Assembly: GCA_009841105.1 (NCBI GenBank)
Contig: VXMM01000054.1
Coordinates: forward strand, 26,272-90,271
DNA length: 64,000 nt
Direction: 5' to 3'
DNA from: Acidimicrobiia bacterium
Lineage (GTDB): Bacteria > Actinomycetota > Acidimicrobiia > Spongiisociales > Spongiisociaceae
Numbering within the stretch: position 1 is the first letter of the stretch; each line of letters opens with the position of its first letter. The notes below the pieces were generated by a model that had not been told where the DNA came from, made no database searches, and was given only the letters and a program-made list of their open reading frames with translations. A program made the translations under genes and the position numbers. Below, piece after piece: positions 52,024-61,314 of this stretch.

Positions 52024-52837
52024 GACATACCCGAAGGCTGACGCCCGGATGGGAACCAACGACATGACGACACGGGTCCATACTCCGTGATGGACCAGGT
52101 CATTCACCGGTAACGGAGGAATAGACCGCTACCCGGAGCGGTGAACAGCCACGTAAGCGGCTATGTCAGGCAGCAGCGGGAGCACCTCCCAAGATAGAAC
52201 CAGGTCAACCAGTGTTAGGCAGCGGGCAGCGCTTCCGTAGTGGAGGCGCCAGAGGCGAGGAGCATCGGGTTCCGACGCCACTCCGCCTACCAGGTGCGAG
52301 GTGGCGGTCATCGACCTCGTCTTGAGTGCGTCGGTCCAGATCGCAGTCGGATAGCCCAGATCAAATACGACCCTAGGGTGAGTAAACCGCTCGCGAACAG
52401 GCAGAAAAGCACCCCACGACTCAGAAGGTCGGAACAATTGGCCGCCGGGCGAGGCCAACTGCGGACACCAAGACACCCGCCGCCGTCAGGTACCCGAAGG
52501 AAAACGCTACCAACCAGAGCCCCGGATTAGTTGATCAGTCTTTGGGTTGCTGACCCTCGTGGGGTTGATCGTCTTCGTCGTTCCCTGGACCTGATGTTTG
52601 CCAACCGTGGGCTGCGCCGCGGTTGTTGCGGCGGCGTTGGTCGGGAAAATCCTGTGGCGGACGGTCGAATGGAAGGTCCTTCCAATAGGGGATACTGATG
52701 CTGGCAGGAGTGATAACCGTCTTGGCGGGGAATGGAGAGGGCGGGGAGACCGAGATAGAAGGAGCAGAGCCATCAGACGCCCCGCAATAGCCGCTTGCCG
52801 GGGCTCTCGGTTGAGCTGTGGTGGCCTAGCAGACTTG
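52024..52837. other. Region without a recognisable gene
   Basis: Contains short open frames on both strands (for example minus 52476-52129) without codon periodicity or family similarity that I can support. A possible terminator-like stretch was not found. Confidence 0.45.
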
Positions 52838-54250
52838 TCAGAGGCTTTCGCAGGGGTCTCCGTCTCCGTCGCCGTCGTAACGGCTGGGCGAACCGGCAGC
52901 CCTCCACGCTCGTAGGAACTCGGCCTTGGACCAGCCCTGATCTTCAGCTTCTCCGCACGTCCGTGGGAGCGGGCGCGTTGCCTCAGTGGTCGTCGTCACC
53001 CGGGTGGCCGCAGTCGTGGTGGCCGCTCGTGTCGTGGCCGGAGCCACCGTCCGCGTCTTGCAGTCCGACAGGTGAGCCGCTACGAAGTCGTACTCGGCGC
53101 GGTCCATGCTGGCGCCCCACTTCTGCTTCACCGACACATGCAAATCCAGGTAGTCGCACCAGCCCGGATAGCCCACCTTCCTCGGCGTGGTCTTCCCGTC
53201 CGTGTTCCACCACTCATGGGGATCATGGCCGCCCTTGCCCCGGTTTACTGACGACACCGACGCACGATGGTTGAAGCCGTCCGACCCGAACGCGGAAACC
53301 CGCACTCCCGAACACCAGGCCTCTTGTAACGCGACCACATGGTCCACGTCACCGGAGTCGAGAACTTCGCCTGTCAGGTAACCCACCCCACCCAGGCTCC
53401 GCCAGCTCGTGCCATGCGGATCGTAAAAGCCCCTGTCATATCCATCGCAGTTCTCCGGCTCGATAGCGATACCGGTTAACGAGCCCGTAGCCGGAGGCCC
53501 GGTTGTGACGGTTGTTGCCGTGGTGACGGTGGCGGCTACCTCTTCGACGGTGACGCCTTCGGGCAGGAGTTTCTCGCAGGCCACGCCGTTGTTGTTGATG
53601 TCCAACAGGGCCACGTCACCGTAGTAGGGTGCGTAGGTGTCGAACCAGTCCTGAGCGTCCTGCCAGGTCGCGAAGTCCGAACAGCCCACCACATTACCCG
53701 GATCAGCAGGGACCGACGTCGCGACCACCTCGGCCCGGCAACTCTCCATGACCTCCTCGTACACCAGGTAGCGGCCCTGATACAGCACCGTTCCGACCTC
53801 TTTGAGGTTCAGCATCATGTCATCGGATATCAGCGGGTCATGTCGCGCGGCGCACGCCCGTTCCTCAAACGTCAACCACACCGCCACCGAGCTGGTAGTG
53901 GTCGCCCGCCGAGTAGTCGCCACAACCTCATCGCCAACAAGCTCTTCCAGATGTAGCGTGGCCGCGAACTCCTCCCAATCCTCCCGCTCCTGACAGATGT
54001 CCATCACCTTCTGGTAGCTGACCCAATGGCCACCCGTCCACTCGAAAATGCCATCCCGGCTCCGGTCCTCTTTGAGCCACAGCATCCGATCCCGAGAAAT
54101 CGACAACGTGTCGTCATAGTCCCGAGCGCACTGCACCTCCCGAGTCGTCAGCGTCGCATCGGGCTCGGTGTCCGGGAAACCGCAGGTGGCGGCAACGGCA
54201 ACCACTATTAAGACACCGATGAGGTACCTGTACCGGTACACGATTCCCAA
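52838..54250 (-). CDS. Secreted HNH-nuclease-like lipoprotein with two Excalibur-type motifs
   Basis: A 470-residue protein with TTG 54250 (GTG 54241 possible). Hydrophobic leader and lipobox IVVAVAATC, Cys about 23. The middle has an Excalibur-like motif (LLDINNNGVACEKLL) near 215, then a GmrSD/DUF1524-like HNH segment GDVDHVVALQEAWCSG with downstream HRASVSSVNRGKGGHDP, and a Thr-rich spacer; the C-terminus ends with a calcium-binding Excalibur motif SRYDGDGDGDPCESL. Likely an exported nuclease or surface binder. Such secreted nucleases are used for nutrient scavenging or against DNA entry. Confidence 0.75.
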   Translation of the reverse strand: MGIVYRYRYLIGVLIVVAVAATCGFPDTEPDATLTTREVQCARDYDDTLSISRDRMLWLKEDRSRDGIFEWTGGHWVSYQKVMDICQEREDWEEFAATLHLEELVGDEVVATTRRATTTSSVAVWLTFEERACAARHDPLISDDMMLNLKEVGTVLYQGRYLVYEEVMESCRAEVVATSVPADPGNVVGCSDFATWQDAQDWFDTYAPYYGDVALLDINNNGVACEKLLPEGVTVEEVAATVTTATTVTTGPPATGSLTGIAIEPENCDGYDRGFYDPHGTSWRSLGGVGYLTGEVLDSGDVDHVVALQEAWCSGVRVSAFGSDGFNHRASVSSVNRGKGGHDPHEWWNTDGKTTPRKVGYPGWCDYLDLHVSVKQKWGASMDRAEYDFVAAHLSDCKTRTVAPATTRAATTTAATRVTTTTEATRPLPRTCGEAEDQGWSKAEFLRAWRAAGSPSRYDGDGDGDPCESL

Positions 54251-54960
54251 TCTATTAGAAGTCTCTGGGGGTCAGAGGGTCCAGTGCTGGACGGACACGA
54301 CCGACCACGCCTGGAACACCCGATCCACCAACCAGTCGGTGAGGCTAACGTAGGGGGGCCGGATGCCGCCAGTCGTCTTCCTAGCGCCGCTACAAGAGCA
54401 CACACGGTGGCCCACGCACGCATCCGGCTACTCGCACCCCTACTCCAACCGCTAACGCAGCTGACTTAGCTTCGCAACACGCGTTGGTGTGGTCAACGAG
54501 CAGTACCAGGGAACGCCCGACATCGTTCTCGCCTTTCTATGTACGTCGTAGTCCGGTCTGCGAACCGTGCTCGAGCCCGGTCCTAAGCCGCACCGGAGTG
54601 GATTATCGGGTCCCGATTCGAGATCTGGGCACCCGCGACGTTTGCAGCGGAGGGATCGTCCGCTGACACAGATGGCGAACAGCCAGTTAACCGGTGAGAT
54701 CGGGCAACGATCATTAGTCGAGTCCCACCTCTAGTACCACGTCTCCACCGGGAAGTCACCCGAGGTCGGCCTTGTTTGCTCTCTGGTCGGGTGGCGGCTT
54801 GGGTTCAGTTCGACTGCTGGCCGGTCTGCCGGACCAGCCCGAGGACGGGTTGAAGACCCCAGAGGCGTGGGTGACCCCCATTAGCGGCCGAAGCTTCGTC
54901 AAGGCATTAGCGCTCCGGTGGTCGCCCGGCACCCTGAGCCAACAATGTGAGGAGAAGAGG
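54251..54960. other. Region without a recognisable gene
   Basis: About 700 bases between the secreted protein and the helicase 3' end. Short frames only; no strong hairpin directly downstream of the helicase stop. Confidence 0.45.
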
Positions 54961-57900
54961 TTACAGGGGTTCCGCTGGTGGGGGAGATAGGTCGATGTGT
55001 AGTGAAGGTGCGAGCTCGCGTAGGAGTTCGGGGCGGCACTGGTCAAGTAGGAATGTGATTAGGTCGTCCTGTTTGAACTGGCCGAAGACCATCCGGTATA
55101 CAGCCAGGGCTTCTTTGAGTGCCAGGAGTTGAGACTCGTCTTGGCTCAGGGGGAGCGCTGGGACGTGTCGCTCGATGTGCGCGCCGTCCGGAAGCGGGAA
55201 GAGCCAGTAGGGGACGAGCCCGCGTCCGTTCGACGATTCTGCGTGAGCGGTGTCGAACAGAGCAGACCACACGTCTTTCGAGGCACCATCGAGGATGTCA
55301 GTTCCGTGCTTCTTTGCGACGTTCTTGCGGACGGCGTGGCCTTTGTAGCGGTGAACGCGGCCTTCACGCTGCTCGAGATCGACGGGGTTCGACGGCAGGT
55401 TCCAGTGCATGACGGAGTGGCAATAGGCGTGGAAGTCCAGCCCTTCTTGGCCGACGGAGGTGGACGCTAGGACGAAGGGCCAGAAGGGGGAGTTGAAAGC
55501 CTGACGCACCTGCCCTTCTCTCGCGCCCGCTTTGCCGTCGTCGCTCTCCTGGGCGCCGAAGCGCATCGCGAAGTGGTTACGCATGCGGTGTTGGTCGATC
55601 CGGGTGGTGTCGTCGCCGGTCCGGATTTCGTCCACGCGCGGTGCACCTGTTCGAAGCGAGAGCGCCGTTGACACCGCCTTGGCAAGCGTGTCCCACACCT
55701 CTTCTTCTTCGGCTGCGAAGAGCCCTTCGAAATCCCGCAGGGTGTGGATGTACTCGTCGAGGACAGCTTGGAGGTTCCCGACCGCGCAGTAGTCCACGAC
55801 TCGTCGCCAATAGGGTGTGTCGTCCCGCGGGCGCTCGCCTCGGATGAGGGCTGTCGCCTCGGGAAGGTTGAACAGCGTCCGGAAGCTCCAGGCGATCCGG
55901 GCGGCTGCGTACCGGACGGCGGGGGCTGTCGGCGGGTTCGGGCCCGAGGCACGTGTGAGGGCCCTGAGAGCACTTGTTGCGGGGCCGGCTACAGAGCGGA
56001 TGGCAAGAACTTCCGCTAGATCCTCGGGTGGTCGTCCGAGGTCCAGGAATCCGTGAGCGGCTGCGTCGACGAGGCTCTTCGCTCTCCGGACATGTTCCTC
56101 CCATTTGGAGCCTTTGTCGTCGTCCTTCTTGGCACCGTTCCACCGGCTTGGTAGGTCCCAGCGATCGAACCACTCCCTGGTCGACTCGCCGTGCCTTTCA
56201 AGATCGAGAAGGATCGGGGCCGCCCAGTACCAGTTCTCGTCTTGCCGCGCGGCGTTGAGATACGGCTCCGTGACGCTGGCGAGGAGCGGTTCGAGTTGCG
56301 CTCTCGCACCGGCGACGGTGTCCTCCAACGTAGCCTCGCCTTGTGCCACTAGGACTGGGTCGCCCAGCTCGGCGAGGCTGGGGCTCGGGTACAGCATCCC
56401 TAGCACGGGCATCCCGGTGAGACGGTCGTTCGAGTACGCGAATCGCAGCAGCGGTCGCCGTCTTCGGCGCTCTGTGGGTGTGTTACGGATCGAGTCGTCG
56501 AAACGCTGAAACATGCGCCGTTCAACTTCGTAGCTCACCACAGTTGCGACCGCTTTGGGAACGACCTGCCAGGTGGAGAAGATCAAACGCTTCGAGAGTT
56601 GCTGCTGGCGTGCCGTCTTCCAGGGGCCCGACTCGGCGTAGTAAGGAAGTGAAGGGGGCAGCCAGAGGAGCTTCCACGCCTCGGCGCGCTCCATCCACTC
56701 GAGAAGGCTACGGAGGCGGGCGTTGGCTGGGTCAAGGCGTGAGTAGGCCTCTACTTCTTCCCAAGAGAGCGACACCCGTCCGCTGTCGGCCAGGAGCTTG
56801 GTTAGCCCGTTCTCCGATGGCACATCCAGCCTCGCTACGACCTCGGTCTTGAGCTTGTAGTCGTCCATGAAGCTCAGGAGATACGGTGCCGATTTCCAGT
56901 ATTCGAGGACCTGGGGCTGATCCACTTCGCGGCCGATCTCCTGAAGTGTCAGATAGTCGTGTACATCTGCAGCGGTGAGTTGCAGTCCTACGCTCGGTTC
57001 TTCGCTCATCATCCCGTGAGAGTCCCCGGAAGCGCGGGACCGCTCGGTCCGTGACATGACCCGCCGGAGTTGTGACTCGATCTCTCCCTTGAGCCGTACG
57101 AGCGGTTCCGTCTCGGACTCGATCCGGTACATCGCCTGCCGGTAGTCGTCCAGGAGACGACGGAGGTCGCCGCTCGCCTTCTTGGACTCGAGGAACTTGA
57201 CTGTTCGCAGGAAGTCCTGATGATGGTCGTCCTCGGCGCTCTCGTGGTGAAGCGTGTACATCCGGTACGGCGTTGCCGAGAGCAACAGAAGGCGCACATC
57301 GTCTGAATGAGTGAAGAGTCGTTCCGCTAACCATGCCGCTTCACTCGTTCCGTCGAGGAGGTTCTTGAAGCGCTGGAACTCGTCGAGGATCACAAGGTCG
57401 GGTTCAAGCGCGTTGACGCATTCCTCGGCCAGGATCCAGCGCAACCGACCGATGAACGCTCTCTGGCTTCGGCGAACATCCGACGGGATGTGCAGTCCGG
57501 TCCGCCAGAATCGCTTACAGAGACTCTCGTACTGTTCTCGCAGAGTCTCGCCCTCACGACCCAGCCGACGTTCAAAGGCTCTCGCAAGGTCGTCGTCAAT
57601 GCTCGACGGCTTGAACCTTTCTAGGTCCCAACGGAAGTTGTCTGTCTTGGTCACGTTCCCTTGGAGAAGGTTCATGGGGGCTTTGCGTTGATCGGGCCAC
57701 ACGCGTTGTAGGAGGTGATAGATAAGGACTCGCTCCTCCCACCTCCCCATGCTGCTCTTGAGATCGAAGGACGTGCCGGGTGTGAGCGCGAGGTAGTTGA
57801 CCCGGCTCGCCTTCAGGTCGTGGATTCTCTTGGGCAGCAGCGTCAACCGGTCGACCTGCACGAAGCTACCGCTACCGATCTGAAGTCGACGGACGTTCTG

Positions 57901-58176
57901 GTCGGCGACCTGGGCGTTGGAGCAGACATAGACGATGTCGATGCGGTCGACCCTGTTCGGGCCTTCCCATAGGTGTTCGATCGCCTTGGCGATCACCCCG
58001 CGCGCTACGAGTGTCTTTCCGAGACCGACCTCGTCGGCTACCAGGAAACGGCTGGTCGAGTCCGGCGCCAGGTAGAGCCGATCGAAGGCGTACTCGACGG
58101 TGTCACGCTGGAAACCTTTTAGGCGTTCCAGCACGGCACGTGTGTCGGGTCGCTCGCCCGCTCTTACCTGACTCAT
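54961..58176 (-). CDS. Large SNF2/SF2-type helicase of a three-gene defence-like operon
   Basis: A 1071-residue ATPase, ATG 58176 overlapping the PLD gene stop by four bases. Q-like LKGFQRDTVEYAF (19-31), Walker A VADEVGLGKTLVA (46-58), DEFQRF as motif II (265-270), motif III SATPYR (300-305), and near 905-940 the C-terminal core TSVGQEGLDFHAYCHSV and LPSNPVDLEQREGRVHRYKG with the motif VI Arg. A large insert (about 600 residues) separates the two helicase cores. It resembles DNA translocases of restriction-like defence systems. Probably moves on DNA to license cutting by the HKD protein. Confidence 0.85.
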   Translation of the reverse strand: MSQVRAGERPDTRAVLERLKGFQRDTVEYAFDRLYLAPDSTSRFLVADEVGLGKTLVARGVIAKAIEHLWEGPNRVDRIDIVYVCSNAQVADQNVRRLQIGSGSFVQVDRLTLLPKRIHDLKASRVNYLALTPGTSFDLKSSMGRWEERVLIYHLLQRVWPDQRKAPMNLLQGNVTKTDNFRWDLERFKPSSIDDDLARAFERRLGREGETLREQYESLCKRFWRTGLHIPSDVRRSQRAFIGRLRWILAEECVNALEPDLVILDEFQRFKNLLDGTSEAAWLAERLFTHSDDVRLLLLSATPYRMYTLHHESAEDDHHQDFLRTVKFLESKKASGDLRRLLDDYRQAMYRIESETEPLVRLKGEIESQLRRVMSRTERSRASGDSHGMMSEEPSVGLQLTAADVHDYLTLQEIGREVDQPQVLEYWKSAPYLLSFMDDYKLKTEVVARLDVPSENGLTKLLADSGRVSLSWEEVEAYSRLDPANARLRSLLEWMERAEAWKLLWLPPSLPYYAESGPWKTARQQQLSKRLIFSTWQVVPKAVATVVSYEVERRMFQRFDDSIRNTPTERRRRRPLLRFAYSNDRLTGMPVLGMLYPSPSLAELGDPVLVAQGEATLEDTVAGARAQLEPLLASVTEPYLNAARQDENWYWAAPILLDLERHGESTREWFDRWDLPSRWNGAKKDDDKGSKWEEHVRRAKSLVDAAAHGFLDLGRPPEDLAEVLAIRSVAGPATSALRALTRASGPNPPTAPAVRYAAARIAWSFRTLFNLPEATALIRGERPRDDTPYWRRVVDYCAVGNLQAVLDEYIHTLRDFEGLFAAEEEEVWDTLAKAVSTALSLRTGAPRVDEIRTGDDTTRIDQHRMRNHFAMRFGAQESDDGKAGAREGQVRQAFNSPFWPFVLASTSVGQEGLDFHAYCHSVMHWNLPSNPVDLEQREGRVHRYKGHAVRKNVAKKHGTDILDGASKDVWSALFDTAHAESSNGRGLVPYWLFPLPDGAHIERHVPALPLSQDESQLLALKEALAVYRMVFGQFKQDDLITFLLDQCRPELLRELAPSLHIDLSPPPAEPL

Positions 58177-60092
58177 GACCTCAGCGTCTCCCGTACCGCC
58201 CAGACCGGTTCCCATATGTCCTTCAGGCCCTTGGGCAGGAGCTTCGTCCCCTCCGGTGTTCTGTCAAGGTCGGAGATGAGCCTGGCAACGTCGTCGATCC
58301 GCTGCGGGTTGCGGCTTAGACACCGAAGGAGGGCTTCCAACAGGGCTGACTGATCCCAACCTCCGATGGAGCTTCTCGGAGCGGTGCTGTCAGAGCGCGC
58401 TGCCTGCTCGAACGCCGACACGTCGGCGCCCTCACCCGCCAGGATCAGGAACAACAGTTGGAGGACGCGGCCAGGGTCCACCAGGAGCGAGCGCAGAAGT
58501 CGTTCCTTTCGGTTCTCGGGTGCCCCGACCAACTCTGCCGTGACCACGAACCGCTTTCGCGCGTTTTGCCGTCCTTCCCGCAGTGTCACCTCGAACGCCA
58601 GAAAAGCGGTGAGCGCTTCGAAGGACATGTCTCTGAACGTCGCGATCGGATCAGCAGGCCGGGCCGGACCGACCGGCTGATCCCACGCTTGCTTCCTGCC
58701 ATCGATCCGCGAGGCTGCTTCCGAGGGGAGCGTCGCCGGCCATACCTTGACCTCAGCAGCGGCGGGGATCTCCGGGAGTTCTCCGAAAAGGGTCATGTCC
58801 CACCGTTGCTCCTCGTCCACTTGCTGCACCATCGCGGTCAGAGGTACGGCCGCCAGGAGCCGCGCGATCCAGTCGACCCTCGTCTCCGGCTCTCTATCGC
58901 AAGGCTCCGGTCCCGGACTTTCGGGAGGGTCGTACTCCCGCAGGAGTGATCGGAGGGTTTCAAGCTTCGGGTCTTCCGCGAGTCCGAGGAGAGCGTCGAT
59001 GCCGCAGTCCTTCTTCTTTCCGACCAGTTCGACCAGCATCTCAACATTGACGCGAAGTGCGGCGACCGTTGCGTTCGCGGAGCCCGTGAACAGCCGCGCC
59101 TCACGGCCGTTCTCGAACAGGAACAGCTTGGCGTGGAGGCCCGAGAGTTCGACCTCACCTTCAACCTGCGCTGTTGCGTCGGGAGGTTCTTCTTCCTCCT
59201 CCTCGTCCGTATCACGCGCGTCTAGACCGGCTCCGGGTGACAGGACGTAGCACTTCTGCGGCAGGGCCTCGCGTCCTGGTCCACGGACAACATCCTCGAA
59301 GGCTTCCGGTCGTGAGATGAGAACTTCGAGTCCGTGATCACGCACAAGGTCGCGCACAGTCGAACCAGTGAGATAGGGTGAGATCACCAGGCTCCTTCCA
59401 CCCCTCGGGAAGGGCCATCCACGCCTGCCCCGCAGGCCGAAGTTGTGGACATGGAAGTTCTTGAACGGTCGGGGCGGTTCGAAGTCCACCATCCTGACCT
59501 CGTACGCCATCCGCTCGAGGTCCTCTTGGAGTTCGTCATTGATGGGTCGGCGGGTAGCGAGCCCTGGGAGAGCCAGAAGCAGATCGGCGAAAGGCTTGTT
59601 CTTCGAGTAGCCGAGTTCCCGTTGCGCGAGTCGCCCTTCCAAGCGGAGGCATGTGTCCCATGCCCGCGCGAAGGTCAGGTTGCGGGAGAGGCACAATACC
59701 CGGTAGATGGTAGGCCGCTCCTCGGATTCGAAGTTGAGCACCCAAACCTTCGGGTGGAAGATCCCTCCTTCCCTCTTAGCCTGGACCTCGATCACTGATC
59801 CTTCGATGTAGGCCAATAGCCTCTGGTCCGGTCGCGGTACACCGATCGCGCCGGCCTGGCAGAAGAGAGTCACCCTCTCGGCATGCCGCCGGAGCGCTTC
59901 GAGCAGCGCCACCGGGTCGGGCAGGGGCGCACCATCCTCGTCGTGGGCGTCGAAGAAGGTGAAAGCGAGGGGCGCAGTCAGGAGCGCCATCAGGTCCAGC
60001 GTGAAGCTGGTCCCCACAGCACGTCTCAGACGGTAGCCGGCGGGCGGGCGCAGGCTTTCCAAGAGGAGGGTCCGCTCACGCGTTCCGAGCAT
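58173..60092 (-). CDS. Phospholipase-D-like (double HKD-type) nuclease-like protein
   Basis: A 639-residue protein, ATG 60092 about 17 bases inside the DUF6361-like gene. Two half-motifs: HPK (113-115) with SRN (136-138), and HAK (320-322) with GSAN (337-340) in LHAKLFLFENGREARLFTGSAN split at the strand, which is the H-x-K-x(n)-GSxN pattern of PLD nucleases. An acidic run DTDEEEEEEPPD lies before the second motif. The C-terminal 280 residues are unassigned. The first HxK has Ser-Arg-Asn instead of Gly-Ser, so it may be the degenerate half. It probably cuts DNA or RNA with the helicase. Confidence 0.82.
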   Translation of the reverse strand: MLGTRERTLLLESLRPPAGYRLRRAVGTSFTLDLMALLTAPLAFTFFDAHDEDGAPLPDPVALLEALRRHAERVTLFCQAGAIGVPRPDQRLLAYIEGSVIEVQAKREGGIFHPKVWVLNFESEERPTIYRVLCLSRNLTFARAWDTCLRLEGRLAQRELGYSKNKPFADLLLALPGLATRRPINDELQEDLERMAYEVRMVDFEPPRPFKNFHVHNFGLRGRRGWPFPRGGRSLVISPYLTGSTVRDLVRDHGLEVLISRPEAFEDVVRGPGREALPQKCYVLSPGAGLDARDTDEEEEEEPPDATAQVEGEVELSGLHAKLFLFENGREARLFTGSANATVAALRVNVEMLVELVGKKKDCGIDALLGLAEDPKLETLRSLLREYDPPESPGPEPCDREPETRVDWIARLLAAVPLTAMVQQVDEEQRWDMTLFGELPEIPAAAEVKVWPATLPSEAASRIDGRKQAWDQPVGPARPADPIATFRDMSFEALTAFLAFEVTLREGRQNARKRFVVTAELVGAPENRKERLLRSLLVDPGRVLQLLFLILAGEGADVSAFEQAARSDSTAPRSSIGGWDQSALLEALLRCLSRNPQRIDDVARLISDLDRTPEGTKLLPKGLKDIWEPVWAVRETLRS

Positions 60093-61314
60093 CGTCCTCG
60101 CTCCGCGCAAGCCCGTCGAAAATGTCTTTGAGGATCCGCCGAGTTCCACCCCACCGGTAGGCCATCCGCCCCGTCCCCGATTCCCCGCCCCACAGTTCAA
60201 GCCGTCGCGCGTTTGTCAGCCGTGCCCGGGAACCCTTGAGTTGAACCTCGCGACTCCACACAAGAGTCCGCGCGTTTGAGTTGTCGGCCATGACGCCCAT
60301 GGGTCCACCTCGCTTTAGACTCTCGACCCAGTCTTCGACGAAGGCCCGGGTCGGGTAGCCGAGCGATCGGCCCTGGGCTGTCACGACCTGCCACACCCTG
60401 TCCGGGTTCCAATCCTCCACTGCTTGCCCGAGGGCATCAACGTCGGTGGCCCATTCCTCCAGCCTGCGCCGATACTGGTGCGTCCACTCGTCATGCTGCT
60501 TCCGTTCTGAGAGCATGAGGTTGTAGAGAAGCGCCGCCCCCTGCATGCAGATAGCGAAGAGCTTCGCGTCATGAAGCTGGTCTCGCAGAACAGGTGAGAT
60601 CCCAGGCAGATGGGCGAGTTCCCAGGGCCGATTTGGCTCCAGATCCTCAACGGCCACACGTCCTGCTAGTACAGCCAGCAAGCTGTCAGGGTGTCGGGCC
60701 TGTATCCGGTCTCGTAGGTATTTGGCATCTCCTCGCCGAAGCTCCACCGTAATCCTGCCTCGACGAAATCCGGGTGGGGGGTCAGGGAGGTGAGGATGCC
60801 AGTTCGATGGAGGCGCGCTCCGACCTTCTGGGTCTCGCGGTGTACTGCGAAACCGGTCGCCGCGCCGGTAGAAACCGTCGAGCGATCGGGAGTACGCCCA
60901 CTTGTGACCCGAGAAGGTGCGGATACCCCAGCTTCCGAGCCCACCCCAATAGACCTCGCTGGGTAGACGCTTCAGAGCGTCGCCGGCTCGGCTACCGAAC
61001 ACACCCCGCGTGTCGGGCCCTTGGCGCAACCGTTCGTTGAGCTTCAGTTCCTCCCACCGAGCCCTCTCCACCGCCTCGCTCGATGGAACCCGCAACCGCT
61101 CAAGCCTCAGGAACATCCACGGTACAAGCAGGAAATAACACGCCCGCGTCTGGATCGTGCTAGTCCCAGGGAAGAAGAGATCCGAAAAGCTGTCACGGAC
61201 CGATGCAATCCCGAGCTCGTCGACCGTGCTGGTCTCCCGAAACAGGTCAATAACGTCCAACGCGCGACGACGGTCCCTCTCCGAGTAGTCAAGCCAAGTC
61301 AAGGACGATGTCAT
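60076..61314 (-). CDS. DUF6361-like protein, first gene of the PLD-helicase operon
   Basis: A 412-residue protein from ATG 61314. The N-terminus LTWLDYSERDRRRALDVIDLF, DELGIASVRDSFSDLFFPG with GTSTIQTRACYFLLVPW, fits my memory of the DUF6361 family, found in bacterial defence loci. No enzymatic motif or membrane segment. A central charged region (KHDEWTHQYRRRLEEW) could be DNA- or partner-binding. It overlaps the PLD gene and is the presumed target sensor or structural component of the system. Confidence 0.72.
   Translation of the reverse strand: MTSSLTWLDYSERDRRRALDVIDLFRETSTVDELGIASVRDSFSDLFFPGTSTIQTRACYFLLVPWMFLRLERLRVPSSEAVERARWEELKLNERLRQGPDTRGVFGSRAGDALKRLPSEVYWGGLGSWGIRTFSGHKWAYSRSLDGFYRRGDRFRSTPRDPEGRSAPPSNWHPHLPDPPPGFRRGRITVELRRGDAKYLRDRIQARHPDSLLAVLAGRVAVEDLEPNRPWELAHLPGISPVLRDQLHDAKLFAICMQGAALLYNLMLSERKQHDEWTHQYRRRLEEWATDVDALGQAVEDWNPDRVWQVVTAQGRSLGYPTRAFVEDWVESLKRGGPMGVMADNSNARTLVWSREVQLKGSRARLTNARRLELWGGESGTGRMAYRWGGTRRILKDIFDGLARSEDDARNA

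Noticed and set aside
52129..52476. Minus-strand 115-codon frame
   Set aside because: No family character, no ribosome site and no conserved context; left as intergenic.
54961..61314. Labelling the three-gene operon as DISARM or Mokosh
   Set aside because: It lacks the DUF1998 protein and methyltransferases of DISARM in the operon, and the helicase is SF2/SNF2-like rather than the SF1 type I associate with Mokosh. The resemblance is only PLD plus helicase.
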